From positions 1-6,090 of the forward strand of contig CAXUDP010000151.1 of assembly GCA_964249735.1 (NCBI GenBank): a stretch of 6,090 nucleotides of DNA, read 5' to 3'. The notes below the pieces were generated by a model. The model was not told the origin of the DNA. It saw only the letters and a list, made by a program, of their open reading frames with translations, and did no database searches. The position numbers and the translations under genes are program-made. Positions 1 through 5,994 of this stretch are shown here, piece after piece; the first letter of the stretch is position 1; the number at the start of each line of letters is the position of its first letter. This stretch comes from Lichenicola sp964249735 (GTDB lineage Bacteria > Pseudomonadota > Alphaproteobacteria > Acetobacterales > Acetobacteraceae).

Positions 1-1800
1 GCCGTCGGCGTCGATCAGGAACTGGCTGTTCCGGAGCCCGCCTTCGTCCAGTCCGGCCACCAGGGCATAGGCGGAGCGGATCGCGGGATCGTCGGCGATG
101 CAGCTCCTGGCGCCAGGGCGTGAAGCGGGATCGGACGTGACCCGCACGGTGACGACATCCCGGTCCGGCAGGTCGGCTGCTGCCCCGAACACCACGCGCA
201 CGATGCGGCCGTGCAGCTGGCCGAGCGTCAGCAGGCGGCCTCCGGCGCAGGTCGCCTGGAAGGTGGGGGCCCGCAGCGGAACCGGCCACGCGCCGGTGGC
301 GCGCCATGCCAGGCCGGCATTGCGGGCGCGGATGAAGTCGATCAGCGCCCAGCGCCGGTCCTCGGACAGCACGGCGGCGAAGCCCGGCATCGCCAGACTG
401 CCCTCGGGCGCCTCGATGCCGTGCGTCAGCCACCAGAACAGCTCGCCGTCGGCATGCATCCACAGGTGGCCGGCGGCAAGGTTCGCCGGCGGCACCGGCA
501 GCCCGGCCGCGAGCAGCCCGTCGCCTCGTCCTTCCGTGCCGTGGCAGGCGGCGCAATGGCCCGGATAAAGCGCCGCACCCTCCGCGATGCCGGTGGCGGC
601 GAACCCGGTCGGCGAATGGTAGAAGCTGGTCGGGCTGGCCTCGACGAGCAGCAGGTCGAGATGGGGCAGCGCCAGGACGCAGATCGCGACGGCTGCCGCC
701 AGCGCAGCGGCCCGGCGCCAGCGTCGCAGCAGCAGCGCGGACGCAGCCAGCACGACGGCGGCACCCAGTGCCAGCAGCGCCAGCACGACCTCGCGGCGGA
801 AGCCGGAGTCCTCGCGGATCGTCGCCAGGCTGAACTGCTGGCTGAACGGCCAGATCGCCTGCACGTGCATGCTGGGCGGCAGGCTGCTCAGCACCCCGGC
901 GGCCAGCAGCACCAGCACGCCGAAGCCGGTCTGCACCGCGATGCTGGCGGTCAGCCTGCGCGTCGCCCGGTCCGGTTGCGCGCCGAGCAGAGCGGGTGCG
1001 AAGCGGTAGCGGTTCACCCAGGCGAAGCCGAGCAGCACGCCGAAGCCGAGCAGCTTGATGCAGGCGGTCCAGCCATAGGCGGTGCCGACCAGCCCGGGGA
1101 TCGAGCCGATCAGGATGGAGGCCTGGCAGGCGGCCGTCGCCGCCACCAGCCCGACGCACCATTTTCCCAGCACCGAGAACGACCTTGCCGCGGTCGCAGC
1201 CGCGCGGGGCGGCGCCAGCCGGGCAGTGAACAGGAGCGGCAGGAGCCCGCCGAGCCAGGCAGCGCCGGCCAGCAGGTGGACCGCTTCCGAGGCCAGCAGC
1301 AGGCTGAAGCCGCGATACATCGACATGGCGTGGCCGTGCCCGGCCTGGAGCAGCAGAACGGCGGCGGACGCGCCAAGCGCCACCGTCCGCCGCGCCGGCC
1401 GGTCGCCACGGCGCAGCAGCAGGATCACCGCGGCCAGCCCGATGCCCTGGGCGAGCAGCAGGTGGCCGAACGCGGTCGAGGCGATCACGGTCGGGACCGT
1501 CGCGAGCGACTGCGCCAGGCTGCCGGCGTCGGCCATCAGCCCTGCCTCAAGCACCAGCCAGGCGGTGCCTGCCACGGACGCGGCGGCCAGGCTGACGCGC
1601 ACCAGGAGCAGCAGGCAGCGGTCGAGGGCCTGCCGTGCCCCATCCGGCATGCGGCCGCGTGCGCGCTCCAGGACGCGGTCCCAGAACAGCAGGGCGCCGA
1701 AGCTGGAGAACAGCGCCGCGTCGAACAGGCCACGGAGGGAAGCGAGCGGCATCCCGCCGGAGATCGCGAAGGCGGGCAGCGCGCCGTTCAGCACCGTCAC
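1..1800 (-). CDS. copD: CopD copper-resistance membrane protein fused to cytochrome c (3' end outside window)
   Basis: The frame is open from 1800 through base 1 (600 codons, no stop), so the C-terminus is missing. Residues ~20-305 are very hydrophobic, with about eight predicted membrane helices and CopD hallmarks: a GHGHAM segment (residues 154-159) and the EAVHLLAGAAWLGGL stretch with H175 and W182. Two more helices follow at ~337-358 and ~364-385. A cytochrome c domain then carries CAACH (C416, C419, H420; DNA 541-555) and a likely axial Met471 in AMPGF. Residues ~511-600 resemble a thioredoxin/SCO fold without the CxxxC pair. In known systems CopD works with CopC to move copper across the inner membrane; the heme suggests copper redox or electron transfer (inference). 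I chose GTG at 1800 because it overlaps the copC stop as GTGA; ATG at 1752 (residue 17) is the alternative. Confidence 0.88.
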   Translation of the reverse strand, partial: MTVLNGALPAFAISGGMPLASLRGLFDAALFSSFGALLFWDRVLERARGRMPDGARQALDRCLLLLVRVSLAAASVAGTAWLVLEAGLMADAGSLAQSLATVPTVIASTAFGHLLLAQGIGLAAVILLLRRGDRPARRTVALGASAAVLLLQAGHGHAMSMYRGFSLLLASEAVHLLAGAAWLGGLLPLLFTARLAPPRAAATAARSFSVLGKWCVGLVAATAACQASILIGSIPGLVGTAYGWTACIKLLGFGVLLGFAWVNRYRFAPALLGAQPDRATRRLTASIAVQTGFGVLVLLAAGVLSSLPPSMHVQAIWPFSQQFSLATIREDSGFRREVVLALLALGAAVVLAASALLLRRWRRAAALAAAVAICVLALPHLDLLLVEASPTSFYHSPTGFAATGIAEGAALYPGHCAACHGTEGRGDGLLAAGLPVPPANLAAGHLWMHADGELFWWLTHGIEAPEGSLAMPGFAAVLSEDRRWALIDFIRARNAGLAWRATGAWPVPLRAPTFQATCAGGRLLTLGQLHGRIVRVVFGAAADLPDRDVVTVRVTSDPASRPGARSCIADDPAIRSAYALVAGLDEGGLRNSQFLIDADG

Positions 1801-2177
1801 GGCGCGACCGTGAAGGTGAAGCTGCCCTCCGTGTGGTGGGTGTCGGTCGCGACCGCCTTCCAGGTCACGTGGTAGAAGCCGGGCGGCAGCGTCTTCAGCG
1901 CGACCGCGAAGTGCGTGTCGTCGCCTTCGAGATGCCCGCCGCCCTGGTCGACCCGCTGCCCCTGCGCGTTCGCGACCTGGATGGTGGTGAAGGCGGGCTC
2001 GATACCCTCGGTGAAGTCGATCCTGACCTCGGCGGGGGCGGTCCGGACCGTGCCGCCGACTGCTGGGGCCGAGTTCTGCAGGAAGGCGTGCGCGGAGGCG
2101 ACGACCGGCAGGATGGTCATGGCGGGAGCGAGCGCGACGGCGCACAGCGATGCGGCCGCGATCGGGCGGTTGCTCAT
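1797..2177 (-). CDS. copC: Periplasmic copper-binding protein CopC
   Basis: This is a 126-residue protein of normal CopC length. A signal peptide (residues ~1-29, ending ASA) would leave His30 as the mature N-terminus, followed by the beta-sandwich with PAEVRIDFTEGIEP and a C-terminal VATDTHHTEGSFTF segment. CopC binds Cu(II) through the N-terminal His and a downstream D-x-H; here His30, Asp112 and His114 fit. The mature chain contains no Met or Cys, so the Met-rich Cu(I) site of the Pseudomonas/E. coli plasmid proteins is absent and this should be a Cu(II)-only type. It should hand copper to the CopD encoded immediately downstream, whose start overlaps this stop by four bases. A longer in-frame start exists at 2336 but would run into the upstream gene and bury the signal peptide; ATG at 2177 has a good ribosome binding site. 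Confidence 0.95.
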   Translation of the reverse strand: MSNRPIAAASLCAVALAPAMTILPVVASAHAFLQNSAPAVGGTVRTAPAEVRIDFTEGIEPAFTTIQVANAQGQRVDQGGGHLEGDDTHFAVALKTLPPGFYHVTWKAVATDTHHTEGSFTFTVAP

Positions 2178-2185
2178 GGGAACGG

Positions 2186-2190
2186 TCCTC
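2186..2190 (-). promoter_or_regulatory. Ribosome binding site of copC
   Basis: GAGGA on the minus strand lies 8 nt before ATG 2177. It lies in the 23-bp gap after the barrel gene's stop and settles the copC start in favour of 2177, directly ahead of the signal peptide. Confidence 0.7.
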
Positions 2191-2200
2191 GATGGGGCGG

Positions 2201-3190
2201 TCACTGGAAGATCGGCCTGCCGAGGCCGTGCGGCAGCAGGTCGTCCAGGAAGATGTGGAACAGCGCCACCGCGCCGACGGTGGTGCCGGCCGCCTTGTTG
2301 GCCGGGATCAGCGCCTCGACCCCGACCTCGCCCCATTGCGCGAGGTAGATCGCCCCCGGCGCGATCGTCCAGGTGGTGCCCTGGGTGCTGGGCCGGGAGG
2401 CCGGCGAGGTCCAGGTCACCTCGACCAGCGGGATGAGGTTGTCGAACAGGTGCGGCAGGTCGAAGTGGTGCACCTGCGTCTGCAGGTAGGGGATGCTGTA
2501 CTGCAGCGACAGGGCGCCGGCCCAGGCGTTGTTGTTGCCGGCGTTGAACTGTGCGGCGATGCCGCTGGTCGGCGACTCCGCACCGCCGGCGCCGGTGACG
2601 AGGTTGGAGGACGGCGGGGTGAACGCCTTGAGCTCCTTGTCGACGACCGTGTAGCCTAGCTCGCCGGTGACCGCGAACGGCCGCAGCGCCGGCACCGGCA
2701 GGTCGCCGAGCCCCTTGCCGAAGTAGCCGGTCGGCGCGGTGGAACCGTAATGGTCGGCGCCGATGTGGTCGGTGCCGGAACCGCCCAGCTCACGGATGAT
2801 GCCGAGCGACACCACGAACTCGTGCGGGGCGCTGGTGTAGAGCTGCCACTTGCCGGTGATGAAGATGTTCTCGAACCCGGCCTCGGTCTTCGAGCCGTTG
2901 GTCTGGATCACGTCATAGCCGTCGTTGAGGATCAGCGCGGTGTCCGGCGTGATCGTCTTGTCGTACTCGAAGCCGAAGTCGAACGCGTGGCTGGGGCCTG
3001 TGCCGCCGTCGGCGCCGCTGCGCGCGTAGGAAAAGGCGGGGAGCGACACCTCGTCGCTGACGCCGGGATCGTCGAAGGTGAGGGTGACGGGGAACACGCG
3101 CGCACCGGCGACGACATGCGCCCGGGCGGGAACGGCGGCGGCAAGCAGGCCCGCGCACCCGAAGGCGGCGGCGACAAACATAGTCCTCAT
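2201..3190 (-). CDS. Predicted outer-membrane beta-barrel protein of copper cluster
   Basis: The 329-residue product has a signal peptide at residues 1-24 (hydrophobic core, ARA cleavage motif), after which the chain is rich in alternating polar/hydrophobic stretches, glycine and aromatics with no long hydrophobic helix, as in a beta barrel. It reads like the uncharacterised transporter-like proteins distantly related to the phenol meta-pathway outer-membrane family (COG4313 / Phenol_MetA_deg); I recall such proteins near CopC/CopD, but no search was possible. Cleavage would leave His25 as the first mature residue, as in CopC. ATG 3190 has AGGA about 8 nt upstream; an ATG three codons in (3181) is less well placed. 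The stop is 23 bp before copC, so the two are probably cotranscribed. A role as an outer-membrane copper or copper-ligand channel is inference from context. The penultimate Phe (IFQ end) is a near match to the usual terminal aromatic residue of barrels. Confidence 0.8.
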   Translation of the reverse strand: MRTMFVAAAFGCAGLLAAAVPARAHVVAGARVFPVTLTFDDPGVSDEVSLPAFSYARSGADGGTGPSHAFDFGFEYDKTITPDTALILNDGYDVIQTNGSKTEAGFENIFITGKWQLYTSAPHEFVVSLGIIRELGGSGTDHIGADHYGSTAPTGYFGKGLGDLPVPALRPFAVTGELGYTVVDKELKAFTPPSSNLVTGAGGAESPTSGIAAQFNAGNNNAWAGALSLQYSIPYLQTQVHHFDLPHLFDNLIPLVEVTWTSPASRPSTQGTTWTIAPGAIYLAQWGEVGVEALIPANKAAGTTVGAVALFHIFLDDLLPHGLGRPIFQ

Positions 3191-3219
3191 GGAACTGTCC
3201 TGACGGAGGATGAGCCGAT

Positions 3220-3244
3220 GGCGCCGGAGCGTGGCGCCGGCGCC
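3220..3244 (-). other. GC-rich intergenic hairpin before the barrel gene
   Basis: On the minus strand GGCGCCGG (3244-3237) pairs perfectly with CCGGCGCC (3227-3220) around a 9-nt loop. It sits in the 64-bp gap between the small His-rich gene and the barrel gene. No T-run follows, so it is not a classical intrinsic terminator. An mRNA stability or processing hairpin that separates expression of the two genes is possible. Confidence 0.45.
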
Positions 3245-3254
3245 GCTTGGGGCC

Positions 3255-3653
3255 TCAGGTCAGGTGGGGCGGAGCCCGGGCATGCAGCGCCCAGGCGAAA
3301 GACGCAGGCGGCCCGCGGGCCGGCGGCGTGGTGAACGGCGTCGTTGCCGGCGACGTCGCCAGGGACGGCAGCACGACCAGCGCCAGGAGGATGACGGCCG
3401 GCAGCGCCAGGGCGAGCTCGAGCGGACAGGCCGCCGGCTCGCCCGGATGGTGCCGGTGATGTCCGGGCGCCTGCGTTGCGGCTGCAGCACTCGTGCAGAG
3501 CACCGCGACGGAGCGAAGCCGGGCCGCCGCCCCGTTCGCCTCGTCCGGCAGCACCAGGGACCCGAGCACCAGCTGGCTGACGAGCGCCACGGTGGCGAGC
3601 ACGGCTCGCATGAGGGGCACCGACAGCCGGATGTGGGCAGAGCCAGGCGACAT
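3255..3653 (-). CDS. Small His-rich membrane protein, DUF2946-like
   Basis: The 132-residue product has a hydrophobic N-terminal segment (~16-36, signal or anchor), then Cys53, a histidine cluster HHRHH (residues 65-69, DNA 3447-3461), Cys76, a second hydrophobic stretch (~79-100), and a Pro-rich tail ending ARAPPHLT. The pattern of N-terminal hydrophobic segment, VLCT motif, His loop, CPL motif and a terminal R-A-P-P resembles DUF2946 proteins, which are of unknown function and often sit near metal-uptake genes. The His/Cys loop suggests metal binding (inference). It lies between the cobalt/nickel permease (84 bp upstream) and the barrel gene (64 bp downstream), all on the same strand. The start is uncertain: ATG 3653 has only GGAA three bases ahead, and ATG 3611 (residue 15) has no visible ribosome binding site. 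Two overlapping frames here look like shadows because they lack hydrophobic segments and are Arg/Pro-rich. Confidence 0.7.
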   Translation of the reverse strand: MSPGSAHIRLSVPLMRAVLATVALVSQLVLGSLVLPDEANGAAARLRSVAVLCTSAAAATQAPGHHRHHPGEPAACPLELALALPAVILLALVVLPSLATSPATTPFTTPPARGPPASFAWALHARAPPHLT

Positions 3654-3660
3654 CGTTCCG

Positions 3661-3688
3661 ATGATAGCAGGTCGAACCGACGCGCCAA
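3661..3688 (-). promoter_or_regulatory. Possible sigma70-type promoter ahead of the His-rich gene
   Basis: On the minus strand TTGGCG (3688-3683, 4/6 to the -35 consensus) is followed after 16 nt by TATCAT (3666-3661, 5/6 to the -10 consensus). It is the most AT-rich spot in the 84-bp gap. Transcription would start at about 3653, right at the assigned ATG, implying a leaderless mRNA or use of ATG 3611. It could give the copper genes expression independent of the upstream riboswitch. Sequence match only. Confidence 0.35.
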
Positions 3689-3737
3689 GCCGTTTCCGCC
3701 TGCCTGGCCCGCCTGCCCGGCCCGCCGGTCGGCACGG

Positions 3738-4796
3738 TCACATGGGCGGCACGGGGGTATCCAGGCGATCGTATCCCATCATGCGGTAGACCAGCATCGA
3801 GACCGCCCAGCTGACGACGAAGATGCCGATGATGGCGAAGCCGAGGCCGTTGAAGTTGTCGTTGAGACGGCCGATCAGGCGCCAGAACCCGCCAGACAGG
3901 CGCAGCTGGCCCGAAACCAGCCCGAGCGCCTCGATGCCGCCGATCAGCAGCGCCACGACGATCGAGATCAGGGTGATCGTCAGGTTGTAGTACAGCTTGC
4001 GGATCGGCCGCACGAACGCCCAGTCGTAGGCACCCAGCATCAGGACGCCGTCGGTGGTGTCGACCAGCGACATGCCGGCGGCGAACAGCGCCGGGAACAC
4101 CAGGATCGACCAGATCGACACGCCGTGGGCGGCTTCCGTGGCGGAGATGCCGAGCAGGCTGACTTCGGTCGCCGTGTCGAAGCCGAGGCCGAACAGGAAC
4201 CCGATCGGCAGCATGTGCCAGCTGACGGACACCAGCCGGAAGGCGGGACGGAACAGCCGGGTCAGCATCCCGCGCCCGTCCAGCAGCCCGGACAGGTCAT
4301 GATCCACGGTCCGGTCGCCGCGCCGGACCCGGCGGAACACCTGCCAGACGCCCTTGAGGATGGCGATGTTCATGGCGGCGACCAGGAACAGGAACAGGGC
4401 CGAGACGCTTGTCGAGATCACGCCGCCGACCTGCTTCCAGGCCTCGAAGCGTCCCTGGAGGGCGGAAGCGGTCGCCGCGACCGCCGCCGCGACCAGCAGC
4501 ACCACGGCGGAATGGCCGAGGGCGAAGAACAGCCCGACCGCCGCCGGCCGCTGGCCCTGCTGCATGAGCTTGCGGGTCACGTTGTCTATCGCAGCGATGT
4601 GGTCAGCGTCGACGGCGTGGCGCAGGCCGAAGCCGTAGGCGAGCAGCCCGGTGCTGAGCAGCAGCGGCTGGGCGTGGAACGCGATCGCCGCCCAGGCCCA
4701 GGCGCCCCCGTTGAGCGCGGCGAGCAGACCGTAGATGCCGATGATGCGCCGGCGCAGGCTTCCGGCCGGGGGGCCTTCCGACAGGCTGATGGACAT
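3738..4796 (-). CDS. NiCoT-family nickel/cobalt permease (probable cobalt importer)
   Basis: This is a 352-residue integral inner-membrane protein of usual NiCoT (HoxN/NixA/NhlF) length with about eight predicted helices. All family signatures are intact: RHAVDADHIAAIDN in helix II (residues 59-72; H60, D63, D65, H66 form the metal-selectivity site), LGHSAVV (93-99), FGLGFDTATE (202-211) and GMSLVDTTDG (241-250). NiCoT proteins carry Co2+ and/or Ni2+ inward with high affinity; sequence alone does not settle the preference, but the cobalamin riboswitch upstream argues strongly for cobalt supplied to B12 synthesis. ATG 4796 has AAGGA at 4806-4802, 5 nt upstream. It is the first gene of the leftward run. 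No intrinsic terminator is visible in the 84 bp after its stop, so read-through into the metal genes downstream is possible. Confidence 0.95.
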   Translation of the reverse strand: MSISLSEGPPAGSLRRRIIGIYGLLAALNGGAWAWAAIAFHAQPLLLSTGLLAYGFGLRHAVDADHIAAIDNVTRKLMQQGQRPAAVGLFFALGHSAVVLLVAAAVAATASALQGRFEAWKQVGGVISTSVSALFLFLVAAMNIAILKGVWQVFRRVRRGDRTVDHDLSGLLDGRGMLTRLFRPAFRLVSVSWHMLPIGFLFGLGFDTATEVSLLGISATEAAHGVSIWSILVFPALFAAGMSLVDTTDGVLMLGAYDWAFVRPIRKLYYNLTITLISIVVALLIGGIEALGLVSGQLRLSGGFWRLIGRLNDNFNGLGFAIIGIFVVSWAVSMLVYRMMGYDRLDTPVPPM

Positions 4797-4830
4797 GACG
4801 ATCCTTCCGAGACGTCAGCTGTCGCTGCGG

Positions 4831-4867
4831 CCAGGCGTGATCCCTGATCGGGATCTCGCACGCCTGG
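4831..4867 (-). promoter_or_regulatory. Leader hairpin 2 of the riboswitch expression platform
   Basis: Minus-strand CCAGGCGTG (4867-4859) pairs with CACGCCTGG (4839-4831), 9 bp. Above a 4-nt bulge, ATCCC/GGGAT (4854-4850 with 4844-4840) adds 5 bp under a 5-nt loop. There is no U-run, so it is not a simple terminator. It ends 24 nt before the AAGGA box. Its inner arm contains GATCC, which can also pair with GGATC of the ribosome binding site (4804-4800), and its 3' arm can pair with the leader at 4908-4900. Confidence 0.55.
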
Positions 4868-4902
4868 ACATCCCCCGCCCGGCGCGGCCGCATCGACGTC
4901 CT

Positions 4903-4924
4903 GGCCACGGCTCATGCCGTGGCC
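4903..4924 (-). promoter_or_regulatory. Leader hairpin 1 adjoining the riboswitch P1 helix
   Basis: This is a perfect 9-bp stem with a 4-nt loop: minus-strand GGCCACGGC (4924-4916), loop ATGA, GCCGTGGCC (4911-4903). No T-run follows. Its first five bases (4924-4920) are also the last five bases of the riboswitch P1 helix, so the full hairpin and full P1 cannot form together, as expected of a switching element. Confidence 0.6.
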
Positions 4925-5086
4925 GCGATGGCAGGTCTCCTGGCTCACGGGTTTCTGCCGGCCGCCGCCTTCCCGAGTTGCCCCAATGGCGTCATGGCGA
5001 CCGGCTCGCCGTTCACAGTTGCGGGGACAGAAGCGGCTCCGCACCGCGTTCCCTTTTGATCCCCTTCCGGGGAACCACCGCGGCCA
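4920..5086 (-). promoter_or_regulatory. Cobalamin (adenosylcobalamin) riboswitch
   Basis: Read on the minus strand, all conserved blocks of the cobalamin aptamer appear in order: AAAAGGGAA (5057-5049), CGGTG (5046-5042), CCCGCAACTGTGA (5025-5013), GCCATTG, a B12-box variant (4990-4984), GGGAAGGC (4974-4967) and GAGCCAGGAGACCTGCC (4946-4930). The ends close in a 12-bp P1 helix: TGGCCGCGGTGG (5086-5075) with CCATCGCGGCCA (4931-4920), one G-U pair. It lies 123 nt upstream of the NiCoT start codon on the same strand. Riboswitches of this class bind B12 and repress transport or synthesis genes, so the permease should be made when B12 is scarce. The 5' boundary is set by P1; the transcription start is not known. 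Confidence 0.95.
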
Positions 5087-5352
5087 GCCTAGGGGCTGCG
5101 GCGGCAGCCGGGCAAGCCGGCATCATCGCCTGGAGCTTCAAGGGTTCGGCCGACCCGCATCTCCAGCACGGTCGATCCTGTCGTGCGATCGCCGCGGTAC
5201 CTGTCCGTTCGGAGCGGTCCATGGCCACGCATCCGGATGCCGACCGCCGTTGGAACTCCTGCCGTGCCGCATCCCTGGATCTGGGGCTGGCTCGGGATGT
5301 CGCGGGCCACTAGGTTGCAGACAGGCTGAACGGCTTCTCCAGGATCGGGCGG
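5087..5352. other. Divergent intergenic region between riboswitch and SCO gene
   Basis: This is 266 bp with no credible gene; open frames here are short and unlike any family. It must hold the promoter for the riboswitch-permease transcript (minus) and probably one for the SCO gene (plus), but I find no convincing -35/-10 pair on either strand. Visible structure: a perfect 12-bp palindrome at 5229-5240, a GCGATCGC palindrome at 5185-5192, and a 6-bp stem with 4-nt loop at 5094-5109. Confidence 0.5.
5229..5240. promoter_or_regulatory. 12-bp palindrome, possible operator
   Basis: GCATCCGGATGC is a perfect inverted repeat. A related partial copy, GCATCCCTGGAT, occurs at 5269-5280, 40 bp away (about four helical turns). 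The position between two divergent metal genes would suit a regulator site, but the repeat does not match a metal-regulator operator that I recognise, and chance is possible in GC-rich DNA. Confidence 0.25.
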
Positions 5353-5994
5353 ATGGGCAGGAACAGGAGCAAGCGCCAGGCCAAGCCCCATGACAGACGT
5401 CGGCAGGACGCGACCAGGCGCCGCGACCGGGCCGGCCTGGCGATCGCGACGGCCGGCGTGGTCTTCCTGCTGGCCTGCGCGGGCTTCTACAGGGCGATGC
5501 TCGGACCGGCACCCTCGCCTGCGATCGGCGGCCCCTTCACGCTTGCCGACAGCGCGGGACAACCGCGCAGCGAGGCCAGCTTCCGTGGCCGCTACATGCT
5601 GGTCTTCTTCGGCTACACCGGCTGCACCGACGTGTGCCCGCAGACCCTGACCGAGATGTCCGAAGCGCTGGACCGTTTCGATCCCGAGGCGAAACGCGTG
5701 CAGCCCATCTTCATCACCGTCGATCCCGAGCACGACACGCCGGACCGCCTGCGCAAGTACATCACGGCCTTCTCGCCGCATCTGGTCGGCCTGACGGGGA
5801 CAAGCCGGCAGCTCGACAGCGTCGAACGGATGTTCCACGTCGTGGTGGAACCTGATCAGGTCGGGGGAAGAAACGGTCTCGACCACAGCGCCGTGATCTA
5901 CCTGCTTAGTCCGGAGGGCAACTTCCTGACGCCCATACCTGCGGACGCGAGCCGCACGGTCATGCAGTCGACACTGCGCCGGTTCGTCACATGA
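5353..5994 (+). CDS. senC: SCO1/SenC-family copper chaperone
   Basis: The product is 213 residues, the usual SCO length. A basic cytoplasmic tail (1-27, about ten Arg/Lys) precedes one membrane anchor (~28-48), placing the thioredoxin-fold domain in the periplasm. The copper site is complete: CTDVCP with C91 and C95, and His178 in LDHSAVIYLL. FRGRYMLVFFGYTGC and ITVDPEHDTPDRLRKY are further family motifs. SCO proteins deliver copper to, or reduce the cysteines of, the CuA site of cytochrome c oxidase subunit II. A FLLAC sequence (38-42) inside the anchor loosely resembles a lipobox, so a lipoprotein form is a minor alternative. ATG 5353 has AGGA at 5341-5344, 8 nt ahead. It is transcribed away from the riboswitch, and no oxidase gene is in view, so the target may instead be another cuproenzyme. 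Confidence 0.95.
   Translation: MGRNRSKRQAKPHDRRRQDATRRRDRAGLAIATAGVVFLLACAGFYRAMLGPAPSPAIGGPFTLADSAGQPRSEASFRGRYMLVFFGYTGCTDVCPQTLTEMSEALDRFDPEAKRVQPIFITVDPEHDTPDRLRKYITAFSPHLVGLTGTSRQLDSVERMFHVVVEPDQVGGRNGLDHSAVIYLLSPEGNFLTPIPADASRTVMQSTLRRFVT

Noticed and set aside
211..1875. A 554-codon open frame on the plus strand, Gln/Gly/Arg-rich
   Set aside because: It lies opposite the copD frame, has low-complexity composition and no recognisable domain; long antisense frames are common in GC-rich genes.
1797..2336. A longer copC starting at 2336
   Set aside because: It would overlap the barrel gene and place the signal peptide inside the protein; ATG 2177 has its own ribosome binding site.
3210..4847. 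A 545-codon open frame on the plus strand, Asp/Gln/Arg-rich
   Set aside because: It is antisense to the clear NiCoT permease and the His-rich gene, and its composition is that of a shadow frame.
4903..4924. Hairpin 1 as an intrinsic terminator
   Set aside because: No T-run follows the stem on the minus strand (the next bases are AGGACGTC).
5086..5115. TTGCCC and TAGGCT on the minus strand as the riboswitch promoter
   Set aside because: The start site would fall at about 5079, inside the 12-bp P1 helix that reaches 5086, and the match is poor.
4735..5393. Plus-strand open frames across the riboswitch
   Set aside because: They run antisense through the conserved aptamer and leader, and the products resemble nothing.
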